In this document: in pieces, positions 1 through 6,161 of the stretch | How the letters are laid out: every line of letters starts with the position of its first letter | Position numbering within the stretch: position 1 is the stretch's first letter | Program-made: the position numbers and the translations under genes | Notes under the pieces: generated by a model | What the model was told of the DNA's origin: nothing | The model's database searches: none | Seen by the model: only the letters and a program-made list of their open reading frames with translations | Origin: Verrucomicrobia bacterium UBA3761 | Lineage (GTDB): Bacteria; Verrucomicrobiota; Kiritimatiellia; RFP12; UBA1067 | Direction: 5' to 3' | Assembly (NCBI GenBank): GCA_002371135.1 | Contig: DFGB01000074.1 | Location: 16,438-22,863, forward strand | DNA length: 6,426 bases

Positions 1-14
1 CCCCCCCCCCCCCC
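1..14. repeat. Homopolymer tract of 14 C residues at the window edge
   Basis: The first 14 bases are all C, followed by G. Such a tract at the very edge can be a read or assembly artefact: uncalled cycles in two-colour sequencing appear as poly-G, hence poly-C on the other strand. It can also be a genuine slippage-prone tract. It lies about 55 bases upstream of the SIR2 start and would encode prolines in any frame. The sequence alone cannot decide between these readings. Confidence 0.9.
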
Positions 15-48
15 GCCAGAACCAGCAAATGACGAGGTGCTGGAATAA
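1..48 (+). CDS. Possible C-terminal end of an upstream gene (partial, proline-rich tail)
   Basis: Reading from base 1 gives six prolines and then EPANDEVLE before a TAA stop at 46-48. If real, this is the acidic, proline-rich tail of a protein encoded to the left, ending 23 bases before the preferred SIR2 start at 72, which is normal operon spacing. The evidence is weak. Only nine residues lie outside the proline run, the frame starting at base 2 is also open for a similar distance, and the poly-C may be artificial. No function can be proposed. Confidence 0.22.
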   Translation, partial: PPPPPPEPANDEVLE

Positions 49-55
49 TGACTAT

Positions 56-62
56 GGAAGGA
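56..62 (+). promoter_or_regulatory. Ribosome binding site that decides the SIR2 gene start
   Basis: GGAAGGA at 56-62 is a good Shine-Dalgarno match. It lies 9 bases before the ATG at 72 but only 3 bases before the in-frame ATG at 66, so the start at 72 is preferred. Confidence 0.6.
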
Positions 63-71
63 TGAATGTAT

Positions 72-3000
72 ATGAGCAATAAACAGGCATACGTGATATT
101 GTCCGAAATTCAGAGACAGTTGTGGTCTGGCCATGCTTCTGTAATGATTGGAAGTGGGTTCAGCCGTAATGCAGATCGAGCGTCATCAACAATATCATAT
201 CCGCCTGATTGGAATGAATTGGCAAGAAAATTTGTTGATCGGCTCTATCCCGACTCAATAGATCAAGATAAGAATGCTATTCTTGGAAAAAAAGGCGTTC
301 TCCAACTTGCACAGGAGTTTGAAGCCGCATTCCAGCGGACAGCACTTAATCGTTATGTCAAGGAGTTGATTTGCGATGAAAATCTGATACCCAATAAGCT
401 GTTCTCACGACTCTTGGAATTACCTTGGAATGAAGTCTTTACGACAAATTATGATACCCTCTTGGAGCGTGCCGCGCGAACTGTTCTTACGCAAAAGTAT
501 GATGTTGTGTATTCGTGCAAAGATCTTGCCTTTTCAGATTCACCAAGGATAATTAAGCTTCATGGTTCGTTCCCTACGGATGCGACACCATTAATTCTTA
601 CAGAGGAGGATTATAGAACATATCCAGTCAAGTATAGCCCATTTGTAAATACAGTCCAACAGACACTGATGGAAAATGTCTTGTGTCTGATCGGTTTCTC
701 TGGCTCTGACCCTAATTTCTTGAAATGGATTGGGTGGGTAAGGGACAACCTTGGGGAGTCCATGCCTTCAATATACCTTATTGGGTTTATGGATTTGACA
801 GATGCTGAGAGGCGAGTTCTTGAATCAAAAAGAATAATTCCCGTTGACTTATCGGAATTGACTTCAGGAGATACCGATGGGTATTTTAAAGCGTTTGATG
901 AGGCCTTTAAGATACTTGAAACGCGGCCAGTATTTCTAGAATGGAATCCTGCTGATATTTTTGGTCTGCCGCAAAATAAGTCCGAAGAGATAGTCGCAGA
1001 GATCAAAAAGTTAGAGCAAAATAGGCAGGCATACCCGAACTGGATAGTGATGCCTTGGAAACTTCAAGAAAAGATGTTTATTTCGACAGAGCGCGCTACA
1101 CAGGATTTGTCATATATTGAATCATTGCCATCACCATGGGATATAAAAGGACTGTATGAGCTGAACTGGAGAATGGAACGTTGCTTACTTCCAATACGTA
1201 ATGAACTTATAGAGACATATCAACGGATACTCCAAAAATATGAAGCCAAAATTTCTGAATCCTCACAAGATTACGACCATGAGATAAAGAATGTATGGCG
1301 CGAACTCGTATTTGCAGTTTACCGCTGGTGCCGAGAAGAGAGTCAAATTCAAGAAAGAATGCAATTGGAGCGCGTGCTAGAGTCGGTTTCAAATGATGTG
1401 GAGTCGAAGAATAGATTGTGCCAAGAGCAGGTGATGTGGGCATTTACATTACCAGACGTGCAAATGCTTGATGCTGCGATGGAGAAGTGGGACAAAACAC
1501 CTCGTCCCCCTTTGTGGGATGTCAGGTATGCTGCTTTTCTATGTGAAACTGGAAATGTTGAAAGAGCCGTTCAGATATATGAGACAGTGTTGTCAACAAT
1601 TCGGCCAAATATCCCCAAAGGTAAAATTAAGAGTGATTTCTTCTTGCTAAGTCTAGAGGGAATTATATTGACCGCGTTGTCAAATGCACACTCAAGCGAG
1701 CATATTCGTAAACACAATACGGTTCAGAGGCAATTTGGGTTGGAGTATCATCATCGGCTTGAAGAGTTAGCAACGATGGAATGTGACCCTAATGTGCAAA
1801 TTGCCAATCTCGCAATGTTAATGTCTGCACCTCAAGTTCGAGAGGTTGGAGAGTTTAAGTCACGCGCATTTGACATGGTGACGCGTTCTTGGAAGATGAA
1901 ATATGGATGGTCTAAAGACAGTAGAAGGGGATATCAATTTGCTCGATTTATTGAAGACATTTCCATCCCATTGCATGTTGGACATGTGGTTAATGATATT
2001 ACGTCTTCGGCACCTGGTTGCATCTTGCGGTTGGCTGATCGTTCACCAGCATGGGCGTTATCGCTATTCAATAGAATTGGGCCAAGTGAGAAAGCATCTG
2101 CCGAGGCTTTCATTAGTCAGCGAAAAGAGTATTTATTGTCCAATGAACAGGTAGATGCAATTATTGAACAATATTCTAAACAAATCAGATATCTGATAGA
2201 GAAATGTTCTGACCATTTGAAATCGACATCTACGAGTGTTCATAGGCGTATGGCAATGGTGATGTTTGAAATTCTTTCAAGATTGACCGCAAAGGCATCA
2301 CCTAAATCGTTATCAACACTTCTGGAGCTTGGTGCATATATTGAGAAGGCGGCAATCTCTGATTATGATATTGTCTTTAAGGATATCCACATTTTTTATC
2401 ACAGAGTTATTAAGTCAATGTCTCCTGATTTGCTGTTTCAGCATTTGGAGTTGTTGCTTACAATTGGATTCCCACCTCAAAAGTGTTATTGGAGATTTTG
2501 GCAAAGCCCGTTGGTATCGGTGGATTGGCAAGGCTTTAAGAAGGCTCCGGAGGATTGTTCCGAGGCGGTAGTTAGCCTGATGAATGCCGATATTCAAACC
2601 CTTTTGTCTGACAATATATTTGAACGAACGGCAGCTTTATTGTCATTAAGGATCTGCATGGATTTAGGCATTGCTACAGAGGAACAGAGAAGTCAAATCG
2701 CGCAGAATCTTGTAGCTCATGTTGGGGCTGATGGACTGCCTTTAGTTAATAGGTTCTATAAACACGCATTTTTATCGCTTCTGGAACCTATCGTTCCAAG
2801 GGATGTTGTCGCAAATACTATAAAGAAATCGTTTCTTGGGTTTGATTTCGTGGCGCTGACAGATGAGGATGTCAAGAACAACAACTGCAATTCAATTCCT
2901 CGAATTGAAAATTATGCGTATTCAATTTTATCTACATCATCCACCGTTCATTCGCTTCCAGCGAATCACATCGAACTCTCGCATAAAGAATGTCAGACGT

Positions 3001-3767
3001 TATTTGATAACCTGCAAGTAGGCTTAGAGAAGTCATTGGAACGCGCGAGGTCGGCACCACTTGTTGAGTGGACATTTTCGTCTGGCCTTAAACAACGAAT
3101 GAGACACGAATTGTTCTTCTACGATAGAATACTAGGAGAGGTCATTGTTCCGCGCCTGCCCAAGAACTCGCGTGCCAAAGTTGCGCAGTGGATTTGTGAA
3201 TTTGAAGAGAGAAGTTCATTCTTGTGTGCGCGTGTGGCGCTGGAATTATACAGCGAAAAAGGCGGTAAAGAATTGGCTCTTGATGTCTCTACGTCGTTTG
3301 CCGCAGAGGATGTCGATGTGATAAAAAGCGGATTTCGAGCCTTTTACAATTGGTGCTGTATCGCAAAGACAAAACGATTGCCGATGCCTGTTGAAGTTCT
3401 TCGCGACGCAGTGAATGTTGTTGCCTTGCGGGATGGGGATGCTTTTTTCAGTGCCTGCGAAAATCTGGGGAAAGTGATTCATTGTTTTCCCTTCCCAGAA
3501 GGTATTGAACAGTTTCTTCTTTTGCAACTTGATAAGCTAATAGACTTGACAACATACGACAATCCTTCTACTCGGTTTGATAACGAATTTAGAGGCGATT
3601 ATCGTGCTTCCGCGGCAAACTTGGCAAATCAGATTTACAAAGAGTTTCTTTCGCTAAAACGGAGCATCCCCCCAGTGCTTATCAAATGGAAAGAAATCTG
3701 TATGTCAAGTCATGAACTTGTTTCAGTCCGTCAGATGTGGAGTGAGACTCAAGATGTTGCACAATAA
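72..3767 (+). CDS. Large SIR2-domain protein, probable NAD+-depleting defence-associated sirtuin (DSR-like)
   Basis: The protein has 1231 residues from the ATG at 72; the ATG at 66 would add two. The N-terminal ~300 residues carry the SIR2 signatures in order: GSGFSRNA (27-34, nucleotide-binding glycine loop), TTNYD (124-128), KLHGS (162-166) and GFSGSDPNF (208-216). N126 and H164 sit where sirtuin NADases have their catalytic Asn and His, so the active site looks intact. From about residue 300 onward the protein is long, probably mostly helical and rich in aromatic and charged residues. One TPR-like stretch (about 481-515, containing ETGNVERAVQIYE) is the only recognisable piece. I see no signal peptide or convincing membrane segment, so it is probably cytoplasmic. 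Known defence sirtuins of this layout (DSR1, DSR2) hydrolyse NAD+ when the C-terminal region detects a phage protein. Assignment to DSR1 or DSR2 is not possible by eye. The gene is clearly more AT-rich than the genes after it, which suggests separate acquisition. The SIR2 domain is confident; the defence role is inferred from architecture. Confidence 0.88.
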   Translation: MSNKQAYVILSEIQRQLWSGHASVMIGSGFSRNADRASSTISYPPDWNELARKFVDRLYPDSIDQDKNAILGKKGVLQLAQEFEAAFQRTALNRYVKELICDENLIPNKLFSRLLELPWNEVFTTNYDTLLERAARTVLTQKYDVVYSCKDLAFSDSPRIIKLHGSFPTDATPLILTEEDYRTYPVKYSPFVNTVQQTLMENVLCLIGFSGSDPNFLKWIGWVRDNLGESMPSIYLIGFMDLTDAERRVLESKRIIPVDLSELTSGDTDGYFKAFDEAFKILETRPVFLEWNPADIFGLPQNKSEEIVAEIKKLEQNRQAYPNWIVMPWKLQEKMFISTERATQDLSYIESLPSPWDIKGLYELNWRMERCLLPIRNELIETYQRILQKYEAKISESSQDYDHEIKNVWRELVFAVYRWCREESQIQERMQLERVLESVSNDVESKNRLCQEQVMWAFTLPDVQMLDAAMEKWDKTPRPPLWDVRYAAFLCETGNVERAVQIYETVLSTIRPNIPKGKIKSDFFLLSLEGIILTALSNAHSSEHIRKHNTVQRQFGLEYHHRLEELATMECDPNVQIANLAMLMSAPQVREVGEFKSRAFDMVTRSWKMKYGWSKDSRRGYQFARFIEDISIPLHVGHVVNDITSSAPGCILRLADRSPAWALSLFNRIGPSEKASAEAFISQRKEYLLSNEQVDAIIEQYSKQIRYLIEKCSDHLKSTSTSVHRRMAMVMFEILSRLTAKASPKSLSTLLELGAYIEKAAISDYDIVFKDIHIFYHRVIKSMSPDLLFQHLELLLTIGFPPQKCYWRFWQSPLVSVDWQGFKKAPEDCSEAVVSLMNADIQTLLSDNIFERTAALLSLRICMDLGIATEEQRSQIAQNLVAHVGADGLPLVNRFYKHAFLSLLEPIVPRDVVANTIKKSFLGFDFVALTDEDVKNNNCNSIPRIENYAYSILSTSSTVHSLPANHIELSHKECQTLFDNLQVGLEKSLERARSAPLVEWTFSSGLKQRMRHELFFYDRILGEVIVPRLPKNSRAKVAQWICEFEERSSFLCARVALELYSEKGGKELALDVSTSFAAEDVDVIKSGFRAFYNWCCIAKTKRLPMPVEVLRDAVNVVALRDGDAFFSACENLGKVIHCFPFPEGIEQFLLLQLDKLIDLTTYDNPSTRFDNEFRGDYRASAANLANQIYKEFLSLKRSIPPVLIKWKEICMSSHELVSVRQMWSETQDVAQ

Positions 3768-3828
3768 GGTGTCGGACAACGTTTTATATGGACGACCAAT
3801 CCAAAGACTTGGAGTAAAGGAGAAAACG
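3768..3828 (+). other. Gap between the SIR2 gene and the downstream trio
   Basis: This 61-base stretch separates the AT-rich SIR2 gene from the GC-richer genes. I find no T-tailed terminator hairpin in it. An AT-rich patch (GTTTTATATGG, 3781-3791) could hold a -10 element, and TTGCAC at 3757-3762 could be a -35 element, but the spacing is about 20-21 bases, longer than ideal. The trio may therefore be read through from the SIR2 gene or have its own weak promoter. Confidence 0.35.
3816..3822 (+). promoter_or_regulatory. Strong ribosome binding site for the 210-residue protein
   Basis: AAAGGAG at 3816-3822 lies 6 bases before the ATG at 3829. It fixes that ATG as the start and rules out the upstream in-frame ATG at 3712, which lies inside the end of the SIR2 gene and has no such site. 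Confidence 0.8.
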
Positions 3829-4461
3829 ATGAGTACTCTTAAAATCAGTAAGCATTCAGATGTGCCGACGGCGCTAGACCTTGTGAAAGAGGAGGTTGAC
3901 AAGGAGTCGCGGCGCATTTTCTCCGCTGGCGGCGACGCTTTGAAGGCGGGGAACATCAAACCGGCGAAGGAGGCGATTGCGTACGCCGAGAAACTTGCCG
4001 AGTTTGTGAAGAAGATCCAGAAGCTCGGCGATGAATGGAAGAAGCTCGAAGCGAAGATCGACGCCGCTGCGCCTGAAGTGAAAGAGATCGTCCTGCCCAC
4101 AAAACCGCAGAAGGGGCACAAGACAGGTTATAAGCGAAATGTGACGCATGTTTCGCCCAAGACCAATTTCACGGTAAAATTCCCAGACGGGAAGGTCATT
4201 GCCGATTCAAAAGCCTTTCGGGTGATGGCTAAGGCGATTGAGGCGATTGGGGCGGATAAGGTTGCCGCGCTTGGCGTCTTGTGCGGCGGCGAACCCCTTG
4301 TAACCCAAGACAAGTCTCAGCTCAAGAAGCATCCGTCTGCTGTTGCCGAGATTGCAGGCGGTTGGTTCGTGAAGACGCATTCCAATACTGCGGCCAAGAT
4401 CAACTACATAAAGCGAATCGCCAAAGCCCTAAAGGTCAAGCTTGTCGTGACGAAGGTGTGA
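3829..4461 (+). CDS. Lysine-rich protein of unknown function (210 residues), first gene of the Fic/DprA-like cassette
   Basis: I cannot assign this to a named family. The start at 3829 is set by a strong ribosome binding site. Residues about 12-80 are charged and helical (EEVDKESRRIF, then AKEAIAYAEKLAEFVKKI and GDEWKKLEAKI) and look like a helical hairpin or coiled coil. A basic linker follows (about 92-107, KPQKGHKTGYKRN). The C-terminal ~100 residues look like a compact alpha/beta domain: a strand-turn-strand around FTVKFPDGKVI (114-124), a helix (about 128-140), IGADKVAALGV (140-150), and a conserved-looking end GGWFVKTHSNTAAKINYI (177-194) followed by IAKALKVKLVV. From memory, this last block (Gly-Gly-aromatic, then THS/T and a Lys-containing helix) recurs in uncharacterised proteins of bacterial accessory regions, but I cannot name the family. 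High lysine content and the basic linker would suit nucleic-acid binding; that is inference. It has no signal peptide or membrane segment. It sits 41 bases upstream of the Fic gene on the same strand, so a joint role is plausible. Confidence 0.82.
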   Translation: MSTLKISKHSDVPTALDLVKEEVDKESRRIFSAGGDALKAGNIKPAKEAIAYAEKLAEFVKKIQKLGDEWKKLEAKIDAAAPEVKEIVLPTKPQKGHKTGYKRNVTHVSPKTNFTVKFPDGKVIADSKAFRVMAKAIEAIGADKVAALGVLCGGEPLVTQDKSQLKKHPSAVAEIAGGWFVKTHSNTAAKINYIKRIAKALKVKLVVTKV

Positions 4462-4487
4462 TGAGCTTTATTATGGGATAGAAGTTC

Positions 4488-4493
4488 AAAGGG
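4488..4493 (+). promoter_or_regulatory. Ribosome binding site that decides the Fic gene start
   Basis: AAAGGG at 4488-4493 is a moderate Shine-Dalgarno match. It lies 9 bases before the ATG at 4503 and only 3 before the ATG at 4497, so initiation at 4503 is favoured. Confidence 0.5.
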
Positions 4494-4502
4494 CAAATGC
4501 CA

Positions 4503-5471
4503 ATGAAAAAGAGCGAGTTCAGAGAATGCGATATCTACGCCGCGAGGATTGCGGCGCTGAGGCCGTTTCCGAAAGAGACGTTGAAGTCGTTGCGCGAATA
4601 CTACCGCGTAGGACTCACCTACACGAGCAACGCCCTTGAGGGCAACTCGCTCACCGAGAGCGAGACGAAAGTCGTCATCGAGGACGGACTCACCATCGGC
4701 GGCAAACCGCTGAAGGACGTTTACGAGGCGACAGGCCATGCGAAGGCATACGACTTCCTCTATAAGCTGACGAAGGACGAGCCGGTTGCGGAGGATGACA
4801 TCCTCAAAATCCATCGTCTATTCTACGGACAAATCGACAAGGACAATGCCGGTGTATGGCGGAAAGTCCGGGTCTTCATTTCCGGTTCGCACCGCGTCTT
4901 GCCTGTGCCGGAGAAGGTGCCAGTGCTGATGGCGGAATTTGCCCGATGGATGGCGGCCAACGAGGGGCGGTTGCATCCTGTCGAGTTTGCCGCGCTTGTC
5001 CACCAAAAGTTTGTTTACATTCATCCCTTTGTGGACGGGAACGGCCGCGTCGCCAGGCTTTTGATGAACCTTGCTTTGCTCAGGGCCGGTTGGTCGCTTG
5101 CAATCATTCCGCCAATCTGCCGTCATGAGTACATTGCGACGCTGGACAAGGCCGGACGGACTCCCGCGCCGTTCGTGCGATTTATTAGTGATCGCGTCTG
5201 CGAGACGCAGAAGGAGCTTCTGCGACTGATGGGGCAATCCATCGCATTAGATGGTGAGGGAGTAAAACGTGCAAATGATGAGGGAGTAAATGAGGGAGTA
5301 AATGCACTTTTGAATGTAATCGCGACCTACCCTGGGAAACGGGCGAATGAACTGGCAACCTTGATCGGGAAGAGCGTGCAGACCGTCGAACGATATGTAC
5401 GGACATTGAAGGATTCCGGCAAGATTGAATTCCGCGGCGCACCAAAGAACGGCGGTTATTTTGCCATCTGA
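4503..5471 (+). CDS. Fic-family protein with N-terminal inhibitory motif and C-terminal winged helix
   Basis: The protein has 322 residues from ATG 4503; the alternative ATG at 4497 adds Met-Pro. Fic enzymes usually transfer AMP from ATP to a Ser, Thr or Tyr of a target protein. The catalytic motif HPFVDGNGRVAR is complete (encoded at 5022-5057, catalytic His174, with the Asp, GNGR and final Arg all present). Upstream, SNALEG (from Ser42, Glu46) matches the (S/T)xxxE(G/N) inhibitory helix, which places it in class II: the Fic domain restrains itself with its own N-terminal helix. SGSHRVLPVPEKV precedes the catalytic helix in the position of the target-binding flap. A linker of EGV(N/K) repeats (about 252-267) leads to a C-terminal winged-helix-like domain (about 268-322, ELATLIGKSVQTVERYVRTLKDSG then an IEFRG-NGGYF wing), which may bind DNA for autoregulation. 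All expected residues are present, so it is probably active. Its stop lies one base from the DprA-like start. The target is unknown. Such stand-alone Fic proteins also occur outside defence loci. Confidence 0.93.
   Translation: MKKSEFRECDIYAARIAALRPFPKETLKSLREYYRVGLTYTSNALEGNSLTESETKVVIEDGLTIGGKPLKDVYEATGHAKAYDFLYKLTKDEPVAEDDILKIHRLFYGQIDKDNAGVWRKVRVFISGSHRVLPVPEKVPVLMAEFARWMAANEGRLHPVEFAALVHQKFVYIHPFVDGNGRVARLLMNLALLRAGWSLAIIPPICRHEYIATLDKAGRTPAPFVRFISDRVCETQKELLRLMGQSIALDGEGVKRANDEGVNEGVNALLNVIATYPGKRANELATLIGKSVQTVERYVRTLKDSGKIEFRGAPKNGGYFAI
5255..5302 (+). repeat. 12-base tandem repeat array in the Fic linker
   Basis: The unit TGAGGGAGTAAA occurs perfectly at 5255-5266, 5279-5290 and 5291-5302. 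The slot between the first and second copies (5267-5278) is exactly one unit long but diverged, so this is a four-unit array with one decayed unit. It encodes EGVK-RAND-EGVN-EGVN, the linker between the Fic domain and the winged helix. Gain or loss of a unit would keep the frame and change the linker by four residues. Confidence 0.85.
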
Positions 5472-5472
5472 C

Positions 5473-5970
5473 ATGACGATGAACCTCCAGATGATCGGCA
5501 ATGCGGCGCTACTCGACCTTTCGGACAAGGTGGCGTTCCTTTCGTCGCGGCGGATCTCGGCCGCCGACGTGCTGAAGTGCTACGAGTGGGCGGAGAAGAT
5601 TCGCGATGCCGAAACGTGCGTCGTCAGCGGATTCCAGAGTCCGCTGGAAAAGGACGTGCTCAAGTTCCTTCTTCGCGGCAGGGTGCCAATCATCCTTGTC
5701 CTCGCCCGTTCGTTGTGGAAAACCATACCAGAAGAGTTGCGCGATCCCGTCGGTCTTGGTCGACTCCTGATCGTTTCGCCTGTTTCCGCCACCCGTGCCT
5801 CCGCCGCTACCGCCACCGCCCGCAACCGCTGGATTCTCGCCAACTGCACGTCCCTCGTCCTTGGCTCACTTGATCCCGGCGGCAGTCTTGCAAGGCTCGT
5901 CGCCACGTTTCCAGTTGCCAACATGATATGTTTACAAGGAGAGGCGAGAGGGACTGGCCCCATCGGTTGA
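5473..5970 (+). CDS. DprA/SLOG-like single-domain Rossmann protein
   Basis: The protein has 165 residues from ATG 5473; ATG 5479 is also possible, and neither has a clear ribosome binding site. The start lies one base after the Fic stop, so translation is probably coupled. The fold matches the nucleotide- and DNA-binding Rossmann core of DprA (SMF/SLOG superfamily): a first strand VAFLSSRR (20-27), a helix LKCYEWAEKIRD (34-45), the signature strand-turn VVSGFQSPLEKDVL (50-63) corresponding to the SGxxxGID loop of DprA, the strand PIILVLARSL (72-81), RLLIVSP (97-103), and ARNRWILA (116-123) followed by SLVLGSLDPGGSL (127-139), equivalent to the RNRIIA-to-SGSL region of DprA. It lacks the extra N- and C-terminal domains of full-length competence DprA (roughly 300-400 residues), so it belongs to the short stand-alone form often annotated as DNA-processing protein. 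Residues 104-115 are an Ala/Thr-rich low-complexity loop. The tail after about residue 154 (QGEARGTGPIG) looks nonconserved. A role in transformation is unlikely; binding of DNA or a nucleotide signal is the reasonable inference. Confidence 0.8.
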   Translation: MTMNLQMIGNAALLDLSDKVAFLSSRRISAADVLKCYEWAEKIRDAETCVVSGFQSPLEKDVLKFLLRGRVPIILVLARSLWKTIPEELRDPVGLGRLLIVSPVSATRASAATATARNRWILANCTSLVLGSLDPGGSLARLVATFPVANMICLQGEARGTGPIG

Positions 5971-5993
5971 ATAGAAGAGGTGAAATAGAGACT

Positions 5994-6161
5994 ATGGCGA
6001 TGCCGCAGAGAGACGACACGATAGAGGCGATCAAGCGACTTGACGCCTGCGGACGCTTGCGCGCCCTTCTTTTGAAGACCGGCTTGCATCTCTTACTCTT
6101 GAAATGTGTTCCATCTTGTAGGCATACTCCTTGCGAATCTCTGTCGGGTCGACAAGGATGA
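5994..6161 (+). CDS. Possible truncated start of a fourth cassette gene
   Basis: An open frame starts at ATG 5994, 23 bases after the DprA-like stop, with AGAGGTG (5975-5981) 12 bases upstream as a weak ribosome binding site. Its first ~30 residues (MAMPQRDDTIEAIKRLDACG, then RLRALLLKTG) read like a normal helical protein start. From about 6082 the same bases are the antisense of a transposase remnant, so the rest of this frame, up to the stop at 6159-6161, is not expected to be native. The simplest reading is the head of a gene cut off by an insertion or rearrangement. It may equally be a chance open frame. No family is recognised. Confidence 0.3.
   Translation: MAMPQRDDTIEAIKRLDACGRLRALLLKTGLHLLLLKCVPSCRHTPCESLSGRQG

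Noticed and set aside
611..1006. Minus-strand open frame of 131 residues inside the SIR2 gene
   Set aside because: It lies antisense to the conserved SIR2 region, has no recognisable motif and no gene-like context; a shadow of the real gene.
3757..3789. Possible promoter (TTGCAC ... TTTATA) before the 210-residue gene
   Set aside because: The spacing of about 20-21 bases is too long and the match too weak to list as a promoter.
3723..4121. Minus-strand open frame of 132 residues over the end of the SIR2 gene and the start of the 210-residue gene
   Set aside because: Ser/Phe-rich composition is the antisense of lysine- and glutamate-rich coding; the plus-strand gene has a strong ribosome binding site.
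4461..4481. Six-codon open frame (MSFIMG) overlapping the stop of the 210-residue gene by TGATG
   Set aside because: Too short to support as a gene; at most it helps ribosomes reinitiate before fic, which cannot be judged from sequence.
4404..5237. Minus-strand open frames of 136 and 139 residues (4404-4814, 4818-5237)
   Set aside because: Both are antisense to the well-conserved Fic domain, a usual effect of GC-rich codon use.
5580..6089. Minus-strand open frame of 169 residues opposite the DprA-like gene, considered as a continuation of the transposase
   Set aside because: Its sequence shows no transposase motifs after the point where similarity fades, and it is antisense to the recognisable DprA-like motifs.
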